Shown here: piece by piece, positions 25,887-35,518 of the stretch | Layout: each line of letters begins with the position of its first letter | How positions within the stretch are numbered: position 1 is the first letter of the stretch | Source of the DNA: Hirschia litorea | GTDB lineage: Bacteria > Pseudomonadota > Alphaproteobacteria > Caulobacterales > Hyphomonadaceae | Assembly (NCBI RefSeq): GCF_042665075.1 | Contig: NZ_JBHTBR010000007.1 | Span: 1-64,000, forward strand | Length of the DNA: 64,000 nt | Direction of reading: 5' to 3' | Program-made: the position numbers and the translations under genes | Notes under the pieces: model-generated | Told to the model about the DNA's origin: nothing | Databases searched by the model: none | What the model saw: only the letters and a program-made list of their open reading frames with translations

Positions 25887-28781
25887 ATGACGATGTCAGG
25901 TAAAATTCGGGCGGGATTATTTTCTGCTATTTCGCTTGTAAGTTTGGTGCAAGCAGAGAGCGCTTATGCGCAGACTGAAAGCAAGGTGTCTTTTAACATT
26001 GAACGCCAGTCGCTTGCAGAGGCTTTAACTGCATTCTCAGAGCAATCTGGTGTGACACTGGTGGCTTCAGCAGATTTAACAGCTGGCAAACAATCCAAAG
26101 GGCTTTCCGGTGTTCATACTCCAGAAGACGGTCTGAACGAATTGCTGGATGGTGCCGGACTTTCTCTAAAGCGCAGCCCAAGTGGTCTATTCATGGTTGT
26201 TGAGGATACAGCACCTGCCAAGCCTGCGCCTCAAACCAAGCCTGCGACCAAGCAGGACGTTGATAAGAGTGCATCTCTCAACTCAACACAACGCCGTGAC
26301 ACTATCATTGTGTACGGGCAGGCACTATCCCAAGCGCGTTCAATTGAAACAAAGCGTAATTCAGATATTATTCTGGATGCTATTGCGCAAGATGATATCG
26401 GGCGTTTACCTGATTTGAACATCGCCCAGACGCTTGTGCGCATTCCGGGGGCAGCAGTTCAAAATGACCAAGGTGAAGCGCGTTTCCCTATTATTCGTGG
26501 ATTAAATGCAACTTATAACCGCACGACAATTGATGGCGGTATTGTTGCGTCTCCAGAGCGAGGTGGTTTGGGACGTGCTGTGCCTCTGGACCTCATTCCT
26601 GCGTCTCTTGTATCGCGTATCGAAGTACAAAAATCCATCACACCAAATCTGGATCACAATGCTATTGGCGGGACAATCAACCTTGTAACGCGCAGTGCGT
26701 TTGATGATTCAACACCGTTTCTTGTAGGCGGCGTTTACCTTGGAGATTATGAGCAAGCCGGCAAGGGAACGACACTAGATGGTGATGATAAAAAGACAAC
26801 ATGGCGTGCGAATTTAGCGGCAGGCAGTCGTTTTGGTCCAAATGATCAATTCGGAGCGGTGCTTGGTTTGGATTATTCCATACTGAACTTCAACATCCCA
26901 CAAATTGAAGTAGATGACGCTGATTACACGGAGTTTGATGATCTAGGCGTTAATGTTGGCCTCGGTAATGGAAATGGTCTTGTTGTACCGACAAATACAC
27001 GGCAGTTTTTTTACAATAATGTGCGTGAACGAATTGGCGTCGTTGCAAAAGGTGAGTGGCAGCCAAGCGATGCATTTCAGGCTGAAATCGCTCTATCTTA
27101 CAATGAATATAATGATGACGAACGCCGCGACGAGCAGATTTATGAATTAGGCACGGGCGGTGGTTCAAACCAACCAGCTCAGATTACCAATCAAACAGCG
27201 ACAAGCGGTGTTACAGATACAGGTTACAACAAAATCGGGATTGGCCGCTTCGTGTTGGATCGTGAAATTATCAATCTGCGTTCTGCCGCTGAATGGCGTT
27301 TTGCTCCGGGATGGGAGTTGGATGTACAAGCTGTATACACGACCGCTGAACTTTCAAACCCAGAAGTGACAGAAGGGTTTTCGACTGACACGAGTTTTGG
27401 GGCACGTTATGATACGTCTTCATTTTTTAACTCGGTTCAACCACTTGATCCGGTCGCGTTTTACGATGCTGAAAATTATGCCTTTCAAAACCGAGGTGTA
27501 TTGGATCGTTTCGCCGACGATGAAATTCAAGAATATTCAGCAGACTTGAATTGGGATGCGCCAGCTCTTGCGGATTGGAAGTTTGCAACAGGTGTATTGT
27601 TTCGCACGAGTGAAAAAACAGAAGGTTTTACATTTGAGCGGTTTATTGCGGATACAGGGTTCAACTACACATTAGCGTTGGTCAATGAGGCTTCGCTTCG
27701 AGAAGTTGACTATCAGGGGGGCTATAGTTTCCCGCAACGTATTTCTATTGAGGCTTCTGATGCAATAGCCCAAAGTGGGAACCTTGTAAGCTCATTCACA
27801 ACAATGAGTGGCTCAACAGCAAGTGAGGAGACATCCGCAGCATATTTAATGGGTACGTGGGATCGCGGGCCATTTAATGTAACGGGTGGGTTGCGCTTTG
27901 AGCAAACCGAGTTTGAGGGTTTGCCGCAAGGTGGTGAGGTTGTGTCAGGTGAGTATTCTGATGTGCTTCCATCTATCAATATGCGTTATAATGTACGTGA
28001 CGATGTGGTGATCCGCGCAGCGGCTTCTCGTACATTGGGGCGTCCAAATTTAAACCTGATGACCCAAGGTGTGTCTATCAATACAGCGGACAATACCATC
28101 TCTCGGTCTAACCCTGACCTAAAGCCACGTAGTTCAACTAACTTTGATGTATCCGCTGAATGGTATATCGGAGACGGTATTTTGGCGGCGGGCGTATTCT
28201 ATAAGGATATAGCAGACGAGATTTTCACACTTACAACTGCTGGGCCTGTCACCGTTGATGGTGTTACTTATGACGCGCTTACGCAGCCGGAAAATGCTGA
28301 GAGTGCGGAGATATTCGGCTTTGAGGCCCAATATCAGCAGACTTTTGGTTTCTTGCCAGCGCCGTGGAATGGTCTTGGTGTAGCGGCAAACATGACTTTA
28401 TTGGACACTGAATTTACTGTGCCATTGGCGGATGGTTCAAGTCGTGTGACAGGTTTTTTCCAGCAACCTGATAATGCGTACAATCTAACTGCATTTTATG
28501 CCACAGAAGTGTTCGAGATGCGTGCCAGCTATAATTTCACGGATACATTCATCGATACGATTAGTGCGAATAATATCAATGCAGATGAGTATTGGGATTC
28601 GCGTGAGCAGGTTGATTTACAAGCGCGTTTCAACATCAATTCAAATATGACTTTGGTAGGGGAAGTTCAAAACCTGACTGGTTCTGGGCGGCGTGAACTC
28701 ACAGGGCCAGACGCATTGTACCTGCAAGAAGATGCCGTCTTTGGGCGTACGCTTTGGCTCGGGCTAACAGCGAGTTTCTAA
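25887..28781 (+). CDS. TonB-dependent receptor with STN signalling domain
   Basis: About 964 aa. The signal peptide ends near AYAQ. The STN domain follows (VSFNIERQSLAEALTAFSEQ, then GLNELLDGAGLSLKRSPSGL), with a Pro/Lys-rich linker. A TonB box RRDTIIVYG precedes plug and barrel, and the chain ends RTLWLGLTASF. The STN domain touches the FecR-type protein encoded upstream, making this receptor both transporter and sensor. ATG 25887 lies eight bases after AGGG; ATGs at 25863 and 25872 are in frame. The ligand is unknown. The nearby sulfatase suggests a sulfated glycan rather than a siderophore, by inference. Confidence 0.92.
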   Translation: MTMSGKIRAGLFSAISLVSLVQAESAYAQTESKVSFNIERQSLAEALTAFSEQSGVTLVASADLTAGKQSKGLSGVHTPEDGLNELLDGAGLSLKRSPSGLFMVVEDTAPAKPAPQTKPATKQDVDKSASLNSTQRRDTIIVYGQALSQARSIETKRNSDIILDAIAQDDIGRLPDLNIAQTLVRIPGAAVQNDQGEARFPIIRGLNATYNRTTIDGGIVASPERGGLGRAVPLDLIPASLVSRIEVQKSITPNLDHNAIGGTINLVTRSAFDDSTPFLVGGVYLGDYEQAGKGTTLDGDDKKTTWRANLAAGSRFGPNDQFGAVLGLDYSILNFNIPQIEVDDADYTEFDDLGVNVGLGNGNGLVVPTNTRQFFYNNVRERIGVVAKGEWQPSDAFQAEIALSYNEYNDDERRDEQIYELGTGGGSNQPAQITNQTATSGVTDTGYNKIGIGRFVLDREIINLRSAAEWRFAPGWELDVQAVYTTAELSNPEVTEGFSTDTSFGARYDTSSFFNSVQPLDPVAFYDAENYAFQNRGVLDRFADDEIQEYSADLNWDAPALADWKFATGVLFRTSEKTEGFTFERFIADTGFNYTLALVNEASLREVDYQGGYSFPQRISIEASDAIAQSGNLVSSFTTMSGSTASEETSAAYLMGTWDRGPFNVTGGLRFEQTEFEGLPQGGEVVSGEYSDVLPSINMRYNVRDDVVIRAAASRTLGRPNLNLMTQGVSINTADNTISRSNPDLKPRSSTNFDVSAEWYIGDGILAAGVFYKDIADEIFTLTTAGPVTVDGVTYDALTQPENAESAEIFGFEAQYQQTFGFLPAPWNGLGVAANMTLLDTEFTVPLADGSSRVTGFFQQPDNAYNLTAFYATEVFEMRASYNFTDTFIDTISANNINADEYWDSREQVDLQARFNINSNMTLVGEVQNLTGSGRRELTGPDALYLQEDAVFGRTLWLGLTASF

Positions 28782-28792
28782 TGAGGATAACA

Positions 28793-29692
28793 ATGTTAGG
28801 TTTTAAGCCTCTTATGGTGGTGGGTGCGATGATCGCACTCACCATTTCGCCGGCGTTTGCAGAACTAAAGTATAAGGAAATTCCTGTATATGAAGCGCCA
28901 AAGCCAATTGTATTGGATGCTAAGCTTGTGGGAAGTTGGGATGCAGTTGAGGCGCGTCAGGGCGCAGCAGGTGATAGCAAATCAATTTACGCGATCGTTA
29001 ATCATGTCATTGGACGCTATGATAAGATTAGCAAAGAACTGCAAGCACGCTGGATCGGGCCACGTAAAGGTCTGATACGCCATCTTAATTCATGTTTGAT
29101 CGAGGGGAAGCGCTTAGTGTGTGCGAACTCCAATCATCCTGAAGTGCCTATGGGTAGTTCAATTGAAGTGTTTGATGCGCTTAGTCTCGAGCATATTGAT
29201 AGCCATAGTTTAGGGCTGATGGATGAAGGGTCGTTGGTCTGGTTTGACCATTATCAAGGCGGCTGGATTGTTGGATTTGCACATTATAATGATGAAACAG
29301 GACTACCATTTAAGACTAATGCCTATGCTGGTGTGCACACCTATGATGCATCGTGGCGGCGAACGGGCGGTTGGATGCTTCCCAATACGCTTGTCAGTTT
29401 AATGGCCCCTCAGGCTGCGTCAGGTGGTGCTTTGGGCCAAGACGGCTTTTTGTATATGATGGGGCATGATCGCAAAGAAATGTATGTTTTAGCGAAGCCA
29501 ACAATGGGGCCTAAGCTTATTCATATTGCAACAATAAATATAGAGGCTGAAGGCCAAGCTTTTGCGTTTGACCCTAATGAGGCTCGAATTGTTTATGCTA
29601 TTTCGCGCCCCAATGCTCAGGTGCGAGCCTTTGAGTTACCACAAATGCCTGAAGGTATTTTAAAAGGTATTGATGCAACCCCTTTTAAGTGA
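28793..29692 (+). CDS. Secreted protein of unknown function
   Basis: About 299 aa with a signal peptide ending SPAFAE. It starts 11 bases after the receptor stop, just behind AGGATAA, so it is co-transcribed with the receptor. I do not recognise the family. Repeated segments such as GSWDAVEARQG, GSSIEVFDALSLEHIDSHSL, YAGVHTYDASWRRTGGWMLP and AFDPNEARIVYAISRPNAQVR look like beta-propeller blades. A periplasmic or surface partner of the receptor is plausible. A terminator follows. Confidence 0.6.
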   Translation: MLGFKPLMVVGAMIALTISPAFAELKYKEIPVYEAPKPIVLDAKLVGSWDAVEARQGAAGDSKSIYAIVNHVIGRYDKISKELQARWIGPRKGLIRHLNSCLIEGKRLVCANSNHPEVPMGSSIEVFDALSLEHIDSHSLGLMDEGSLVWFDHYQGGWIVGFAHYNDETGLPFKTNAYAGVHTYDASWRRTGGWMLPNTLVSLMAPQAASGGALGQDGFLYMMGHDRKEMYVLAKPTMGPKLIHIATINIEAEGQAFAFDPNEARIVYAISRPNAQVRAFELPQMPEGILKGIDATPFK

Positions 29693-29707
29693 AAAGGGTA
29701 AATACAC

Positions 29708-29743
29708 AAAGCTCCCGAGAATAATTTCTTGGGGGCTTTATTT
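29708..29743 (+). terminator. Rho-independent terminator
   Basis: AAAGCTCCCGAGAA pairs with TTTCTTGGGGGCTTT (two G-T or mismatched positions) around a short loop, followed by TATTT. It ends the sigma-fecR-receptor-secreted protein operon. Confidence 0.75.
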
Positions 29744-29842
29744 GCCAGTCCCAATGTGGTGAGGGCGGGGCGTATTTATACCGATTTTTAAGGTTGTCAT
29801 GGGCAAAGTGTCCAGAATGAATGGAGTGTTCGTACTCGATAT

Positions 29843-31099
29843 TTAGCGAGACGGATCTTCTATGTTTTGCCGACCGATAACATCAGTTTGATATATTAAC
29901 TCAGCTTTAACATCAGAACGATCAATACCCATAACTTCAAAAACTGCGGCAAGATCAGTCCAATCATTTTTGGTATTTCCAATCGTTGAATAACTATCAT
30001 TACTCGTAGCAAATCTGACCATTCGTGCCAGTGACGTATCTTGGATAGATCCAAAAGTAACAACCCTATTGCCGTTTTCGCCAGTGTGTTGGGTAAACAA
30101 ACCATAGTCTTTATGTACTTCTGAGGCTTTGCCGATTTGTTTAAATTCTTGATCGGTGGTTGTGAGAGTGAAGCCACCATAATTCTCTTGGAAATCTACA
30201 GGTAGGCCTCGATAGATCGGCTCCATATTCTGTTGCGTACGAAATTGACCGACAAAAATAATATTCTTATTGCGGATATCATTCGCCGTCACTTCAGAAG
30301 CTATTTTATACTCCAGGGGACGAGCATTATTGTATTTTTCTGTCAGAATAGACACTGCATTTAGCGTTCCTCGAGACACAAAATGAATGGAATCTGGATA
30401 CCTATTTATGACGTCATGTGATGACGACTGCGAATTGGCAATAAACTGGGTAAATTGTGCATACGTGTCCATATACAGATTATATATCACACGCGTTGTT
30501 TCTTTAACGCCCGTATCTTCTACATAGAAAAAGGTATCGCCAGAAACGATCAATATCGGCATTTCATTTTCAAGAAGAGAGCTCCAGAACAAGTTGTCAG
30601 AACTCTGCAAAGTTTTTTGATCGGTTTTGCTAAATAATTCCAACGAGATCACTGCCAACAATGCACCTATCAGAAAAGCTGAGAATAATTGAGTGCTTTT
30701 GAAAGAGAACCACGAGGAGATCAGTCGGCTATTATCACCCCTCTCGGAATGCTGTTCAGTTTGTGAAATTACTGATGGTTTTGACAATTCGATTGAGTAT
30801 CCCCCGTGAGGGATGGAAAGTTGATAGTCCGATTGGTTTTTGGGTTGGGAGTAATAAGCAATAAGCTTGTTTCGTAGGTTATGAATGTAAACGCGAGTTG
30901 AGGAATCTGTTGGTGAAGACGTCCCAGTCTTTCCAAACACATCTTGTGCTATTTCTATTTCCTTGGGGGAAGTTGCGTTGTTTTCAGATGCACGATTTGC
31001 AAGGTATAGAAGTAGGTCTTTGTAAGTTCGAGCTTTTCCAACTCCACCATTCTGGATGACTCTTTCCGCTTCTTTTATAATCTGAGATGCGTCATCCAT
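29843..31099 (-). CDS. Membrane-anchored winged-helix transcriptional regulator
   Basis: 418 aa. The first 105 residues look like a DNA-binding module: EIEIAQDVFGKTGTS, STRVYIHNLRNKLIAYY and YQLSIPHGGYSIEL, the wing pattern of CadC-like wHTH proteins. A membrane helix follows at about residues 135-155 (AFLIGALLAVISLELF). A periplasmic part of about 260 residues comes next, whose family I do not recognise. It would sense something outside the cytoplasm and switch genes directly. It is divergent from the sulfatase gene 227 bases away, the likeliest target. Confidence 0.7.
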   Translation of the reverse strand: MDDASQIIKEAERVIQNGGVGKARTYKDLLLYLANRASENNATSPKEIEIAQDVFGKTGTSSPTDSSTRVYIHNLRNKLIAYYSQPKNQSDYQLSIPHGGYSIELSKPSVISQTEQHSERGDNSRLISSWFSFKSTQLFSAFLIGALLAVISLELFSKTDQKTLQSSDNLFWSSLLENEMPILIVSGDTFFYVEDTGVKETTRVIYNLYMDTYAQFTQFIANSQSSSHDVINRYPDSIHFVSRGTLNAVSILTEKYNNARPLEYKIASEVTANDIRNKNIIFVGQFRTQQNMEPIYRGLPVDFQENYGGFTLTTTDQEFKQIGKASEVHKDYGLFTQHTGENGNRVVTFGSIQDTSLARMVRFATSNDSYSTIGNTKNDWTDLAAVFEVMGIDRSDVKAELIYQTDVIGRQNIEDPSR

Positions 31100-31325
31100 A
31101 AATCACCTGTTATAAACAAATTTTTACACCAAAACTAACTGTTTTTACGTGGATTTTTCAATGGTCTTCTATCCAGTATTCCACAAAACAACACGTACCC
31201 CGAGTTAATCCTGCCTAAAGAATACCTGCAACTCTAGGCCTAAACTTGATTAATTGAAGAGTGTCGATGTGTGTTGTTGTTCGTTTTGCGTCTTGAAACG
31301 AAAGACATAGAAATAGGTGGAAGCT

Positions 31326-33257
31326 ATGAAAACAATCTTTGGCACATGCCTCGCAAGCCTTCTTGCTCTTGTAATCTCGCCCCTGAGCTTTGCTGAACAA
31401 GAAAATAGCCAACCAAATATTTTGTGGATTGTCACTGATGATCATCGCCCTGATTCAATTCGGGCTTACAATCAGGCAATGACAGGACAAAGCGAGAGTC
31501 CTTTAGGGTATGTCTCATCTCCTGTTACTGACAAACTGATCGCTGAGGGAGTGCTCTTTACACAAGCTTACAATCAGTCACCAGCGTGTGGACCATCAAG
31601 AGCTTCCATGCATACTGGTCGTTACCCTTTCAGAAGCGGCAAATACGCTTGGGAAGCGATGCACCAAGAAGTAGACATCTCACGCCCCACACTTTCTCAA
31701 ACAATGCGTGAGGCAGGATATGGTACGGCTCTCATCGGCAAATCTCACCACGGTGTATCTAAATTCCGGCAGAACTCTCCAGAAGATATTCAACAAAGAC
31801 GTGAAAACAATAAAACGCTCCGTTCAGATATTTTTGATTTCGAATTGGATTTTAGTCGTGATCTGGAACGAAATGGCATCGGTGATCTCGTTTCAACAGG
31901 CGCTTATGGATTGAAGGATGGCGTGTTGCTGCGCAAAGATTCCACAGAAACGATTTTCTATCCTACCGGTGAAGTAAAAGAATATGTGCTCACCAAAGAA
32001 GATCGCCTCCTCACCGAAGAAGAAACTGCAATTAAAGCGGAAGTGGAAAAAGAGTTCGATATTCTGCGTGCGTATACCCGGATAAACACAGGCTTAATAT
32101 TGGGTGGAGAAAACCCCAGGCCTGCGGGAGAAACGATAGATGCAAGCATTGTAAAGGAGTTCAAAAACCATCTTTCTCATGCCGGCAAAAGCTATAAAAC
32201 TTTGTGGGGTAAAGAGGTGGAAGGCGCAAATAACGATAAGCCATTATTTGTGAATTTAGGCTTTCACCTCCCGCACACGCCTGTTCTTCCTCCTAAGAAA
32301 TTCCGCGATCAATTCAAAAACAAGAAATATAAAATACCTGCATTTGATACTGAAGAATTGTCCACATGGCCTGGTCAACTCCTTCAAACTTACAATGAAT
32401 CCAAGACCGATGCGATGAAGGATAACGAAAAGCTTCAGGCTATTCGAGATTATTATGCTTTCACAGCGTATGGAGATGCATTGATTGGTGAAGCAGTTGA
32501 AGCCTTCAAAGAATATTCTGAAAAACAAGAGAGAGAATGGCTGATTGTTTACACCGTCGGAGATCATGGGTGGCACCTCGGAGAGCAAGGTATAATGGCC
32601 AAGTTTGGTCCTTGGAAGCAATCGCTAAATGGGGCTGTCATTGTTGTCTCCTCCGACAAAAAGAGCTGGCCTGCCGGCAAAATTATCGACGAATTCGTCG
32701 AATACGTCGATTTTGCGCCCACATTTTTCTCAGCTGCCGGAGAAGATGTTGAAAAGCCAGAATATGAATATCTTGATGGTTTAGATCTGGCGGAAGTTCT
32801 AAATGATTCCAATACTGAAAGAGATTACATCCTCGGTGAAATGAATTTAGTTCATGGCCATCGTGCTTTCATGCGCACTAAGCATTTTGCTTTTTCAATG
32901 CGCACGCGCAACCGTAGAACGATCGCCGCCTCTCCAAGCTTGAACGATAATGTGCTTTGGGCTCTGGAAACCGACCCTATGAATGTGGACTTGGCTTTAT
33001 ACGATTTAAGGGCGGACCCTTTAGAACGCAAAAATGTCGCCTACACACAAGAATATCTACCGCTTTCTTTGTGGTTCCGAGAAAAGCTAGGAAAGATTGT
33101 GTTGGGGGATGGTCGCGCCGAAGTAGATTGGAGCAAAGCAAACAGCTACAATATAAGTCGTTTTGCAGGCGGTGCCGATGACAAAAAAATTGACATTCCC
33201 GCAGAGATTATTCCGGAGGTGAATGAAAATTGGAATCCTAGACCGTTAAACTACTAG
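31326..33257 (+). CDS. Type I sulfatase, secreted
   Basis: About 643 aa. The signal peptide ends near SFAEQ. PNILWIVTDDHRPDS provides metal-binding Asp residues. ACGPSRAS at residues 87-94 holds C88, the Cys turned into formylglycine. GYGTALIGKSHHG carries the Lys/His of the active site and YTVGDHGWHLGEQG further ligands. It should remove sulfate esters from polysaccharides in the periplasm. A formylglycine-generating enzyme is needed but not seen in the window. The ATG at 31326 follows AGGTGG; the earlier GTG at 31317 is less likely. It stands alone between a membrane regulator and a signalling unit. Confidence 0.93.
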   Translation: MKTIFGTCLASLLALVISPLSFAEQENSQPNILWIVTDDHRPDSIRAYNQAMTGQSESPLGYVSSPVTDKLIAEGVLFTQAYNQSPACGPSRASMHTGRYPFRSGKYAWEAMHQEVDISRPTLSQTMREAGYGTALIGKSHHGVSKFRQNSPEDIQQRRENNKTLRSDIFDFELDFSRDLERNGIGDLVSTGAYGLKDGVLLRKDSTETIFYPTGEVKEYVLTKEDRLLTEEETAIKAEVEKEFDILRAYTRINTGLILGGENPRPAGETIDASIVKEFKNHLSHAGKSYKTLWGKEVEGANNDKPLFVNLGFHLPHTPVLPPKKFRDQFKNKKYKIPAFDTEELSTWPGQLLQTYNESKTDAMKDNEKLQAIRDYYAFTAYGDALIGEAVEAFKEYSEKQEREWLIVYTVGDHGWHLGEQGIMAKFGPWKQSLNGAVIVVSSDKKSWPAGKIIDEFVEYVDFAPTFFSAAGEDVEKPEYEYLDGLDLAEVLNDSNTERDYILGEMNLVHGHRAFMRTKHFAFSMRTRNRRTIAASPSLNDNVLWALETDPMNVDLALYDLRADPLERKNVAYTQEYLPLSLWFREKLGKIVLGDGRAEVDWSKANSYNISRFAGGADDKKIDIPAEIIPEVNENWNPRPLNY

Positions 33258-33708
33258 GAAATGGAGTGCTCCAATGAAACTGATGAACATTATGTGAGGT
33301 GGCGGATGTAGGACTTCTTTTCTAAGTCTGACACGCAATGATTTGTTGTAAACTCTCTGTCTGTTGAAACTAATTCATGCAGAAGACTATCCACTTTTTT
33401 CGTCGAGTGCGGGGACCTAGCGCGCATTGTTGTGGCTGATTTGATGGTCGCGGGTGAAGTCTAAAAGTATCGGAAGGTAGGGGTTTCCTGCTTCCAACGT
33501 GGTGCAAACTGGATAAGTTCGAAATCGGCGGCGGAATCAGACAAAGCCTGCAACGTCTCAGCTTCCTCTGCTAAGGTTAGTTGGTAATTTTTTTAATTAT
33601 TCTGCAATTTATATAGCGGGTTTTGTTTTGCGTTCCGTCTACTTCAATTGAGAAGGCTTTTTATACAAGAAGCTAGTGATATAATATTGGTCGTGGAGGG
33701 GTGTTTTT
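33258..33708. other. Intergenic region with a dispersed repeat
   Basis: About 450 bases with no supported gene. The middle holds a copy of the IS6-associated repeat (33424-33548). The last 150 bases are AT-rich and probably contain the promoter of the sigma factor gene. Confidence 0.5.
33424..33548 (-). repeat. Dispersed repeat copy 1 (IS6-type terminal fragment)
   Basis: It shares AGTATCGGAAGGT, GGTTTCCTGCTTCCAA, ACTGGATAAGTT and a GGAATCAGACAAAGCC end with copies at 55712-55836 and 60338-60421. Copies 1 and 2 also share about 40 further bases on the left. Orientation is given so that the element end lies at the right. Confidence 0.6.
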
Positions 33709-34335
33709 GTGAGCAAGTTAAACTCCACTCGCGCGAAGACGGATAAGGCTGGCGGAATCTGGGGGGCATTCTTAGAAGCGGAGCCCGTTATACGGCGTTT
33801 AATCAAGAGAATAGCGCCTGATAGGCAGCAGGTTGAGGACATTACTCAAGAAACAATAATGCGTGCACTTCATGCTGAGAAAGAGAATGAGATTGAGCAG
33901 CCTAAAGCGTATCTTTTCATGATCGCACGCAATCTCGTTAAAGATGAGTTGGATCGAAAATCTAGGTCCATTATCGAATTTATTGATGATTATGCGCCTG
34001 ATATTGAAGCTGAAGATGTGCCAACCCCTGAAGAAATTTTAGATAGTCGGAAAAGAATGCATTTGTTTGGCGAAGCTGTTGCCTCTCTCCCCAAACAATG
34101 CCGTGAGGTCTTTGTTTTAAAGAAAGTCTATGGATATTCTCACAAAGATATTTCCAAGAAGCTTGGAATTTCAATTAGTACAACTGAAAAACATACGATT
34201 GCAGGACTTAAAAGGTGTCGGGAATTTATGAATGCTAGAGACGCAAGTAAGGTCCGGCGAGTTTCTACGGCAGCCCCGATTTTAGGTTCGCGATCCAAAG
34301 TGCTTGTATCTAGGGATACAAAACATGAAGAATAA
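33709..34335 (+). CDS. ECF sigma factor (FecI-like), second unit
   Basis: 208 aa from a GTG start that follows GGAGGGG by about eight bases. Region 2: QQVEDITQETIMRALHAE and QPKAYLFMIARNLVKDEL. Region 4: LPKQCREVFVLKKVYGYSHK and DISKKLGISISTTEKHT. Its stop overlaps the start of the fecR gene, so the two are translated together. It belongs to a sigma-FecR-STN receptor-symporter set distinct from the unit at 24080. Confidence 0.9.
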   Translation: MSKLNSTRAKTDKAGGIWGAFLEAEPVIRRLIKRIAPDRQQVEDITQETIMRALHAEKENEIEQPKAYLFMIARNLVKDELDRKSRSIIEFIDDYAPDIEAEDVPTPEEILDSRKRMHLFGEAVASLPKQCREVFVLKKVYGYSHKDISKKLGISISTTEKHTIAGLKRCREFMNARDASKVRRVSTAAPILGSRSKVLVSRDTKHEE

Positions 34336-35389
34336 AATTAATTTGTACGTTGATTCTGATATTCGGAATGAAGCTTTTTCATGGATAGCTCAATTAGAGA
34401 CGAGTGAGCTTTCTACAGAAGATTTAGCGGCCTTTCAGGAGTGGATTAGCCGTAGCCCTAAACATTATGTTGAGATCCGTGAAGCGGCGGAATTATCGAG
34501 ACAAGTGAATGTGTTGGCTGATTTGGCGGGGCATCTGAATTCGTCTCAAAAGAAACAGTCATCCTTTATGAGAAGTAAGCGGGTCGGTGTTCGGGGGCGG
34601 GGTGGTGCTTTTGTAGCTGTAAGCATTTGTGCCTGCGCACTCATATGGTTTTCAATAAATCAATTCAATAAACCGCATGAAGTCTACCAAATTGCGACGG
34701 TCGTTGGCCAAGTAGAGGAGGCGGCTCTCACTGATGGTAGTTCTGTAAAGCTGAATACTAATAGTGAAATCGAAGTTGATTTTGAAGGGAATGAACGACG
34801 CGTGCTTCTGAATAAAGGGGAAGTGTTTTTTGATGTAGCTCATAATCCTGACAAACCATTTTCCGTTTATGTGGAAGGACGGCGCATCACTGCTGTTGGT
34901 ACTGCATTTGCTGTTCGTAGAACGAATAATGAGCTAATTGTGACGGTTTCTGAAGGGAAGGTTTTGTTGGGAGTCGGTGAGTTGTATTCCTCAACGAAGG
35001 CGCAGGGAAAAACGCCTTCTGTATCTGGACTTTCCATAGGAGGTCCCAATGATAAATTGATCACTGCTGGGCAGCAATTGCATATCTCAAATGTAGTGAG
35101 TACGCCTGTCGTTGAGGAGATAACTTTAAAAGATATGTCTCGGCAGTTGGCGTGGCGAGCTGGGATTTTAGAATTTGATAAAAAACCTTTGATTGACGTC
35201 GTCGCGGAAATGCAACGATACACCCCAAAAAATATAAAGCTAGAAGATGAGCAACTCGGCGAACTCACGTTTGGCGGCGTTTTTCGCGCAGGAGAGACGG
35301 AAGCTTTCTTTGAAGCGCTTGAGTACTCCTTCAATCTAAAAGTTGTCAATTCTGATGATGGTAGCATCGTGATTTCTAGAAAAGAATAG
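34325..35389 (+). CDS. FecR-type anti-sigma factor, second unit
   Basis: About 354 aa. Cytoplasmic domain EAFSWIAQLETSELSTEDLA with FQEWISRSPKHYVEIREAAE. Membrane helix FVAVSICACALIWFSINQF. FecR domain EEAALTDGSSVKLNTNSEIE, FFDVAHNPDKPFSVYVEG and VGTAFAVRRTNN. C-terminal STN-like tail DEQLGELTFGGVFRAGETEA. The ATG at 34325 lies 11 bases inside the sigma gene, eight bases after AGGGA. It should relay a signal from the receptor that follows. Confidence 0.9.
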   Translation: MKNKINLYVDSDIRNEAFSWIAQLETSELSTEDLAAFQEWISRSPKHYVEIREAAELSRQVNVLADLAGHLNSSQKKQSSFMRSKRVGVRGRGGAFVAVSICACALIWFSINQFNKPHEVYQIATVVGQVEEAALTDGSSVKLNTNSEIEVDFEGNERRVLLNKGEVFFDVAHNPDKPFSVYVEGRRITAVGTAFAVRRTNNELIVTVSEGKVLLGVGELYSSTKAQGKTPSVSGLSIGGPNDKLITAGQQLHISNVVSTPVVEEITLKDMSRQLAWRAGILEFDKKPLIDVVAEMQRYTPKNIKLEDEQLGELTFGGVFRAGETEAFFEALEYSFNLKVVNSDDGSIVISRKE

Positions 35390-35518
35390 AAATAAAGATA
35401 GCTTTTAGAGTGATTTTGGGTTTTTCGTTTGTTTTTTTTGAAATAAAAAATAAGTATACATGGAGGGAAAAGACGTTGCGACCGTCTACTATATTAAGGT
35501 CGCTTATAAAGAAGTAAG

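Noticed and set aside
24080..28781. Iron-siderophore uptake as the role of the first signalling unit
   Set aside because: FecI/FecR/STN architecture allows it, but no siderophore or haem gene is nearby, while the neighbours are sugar and sulfate genes. Left open rather than called.
33640..33690. TTGAGA and TATAAT as a -35/-10 promoter for the second sigma factor
   Set aside because: The spacing is 26 bases, too long for a normal promoter.
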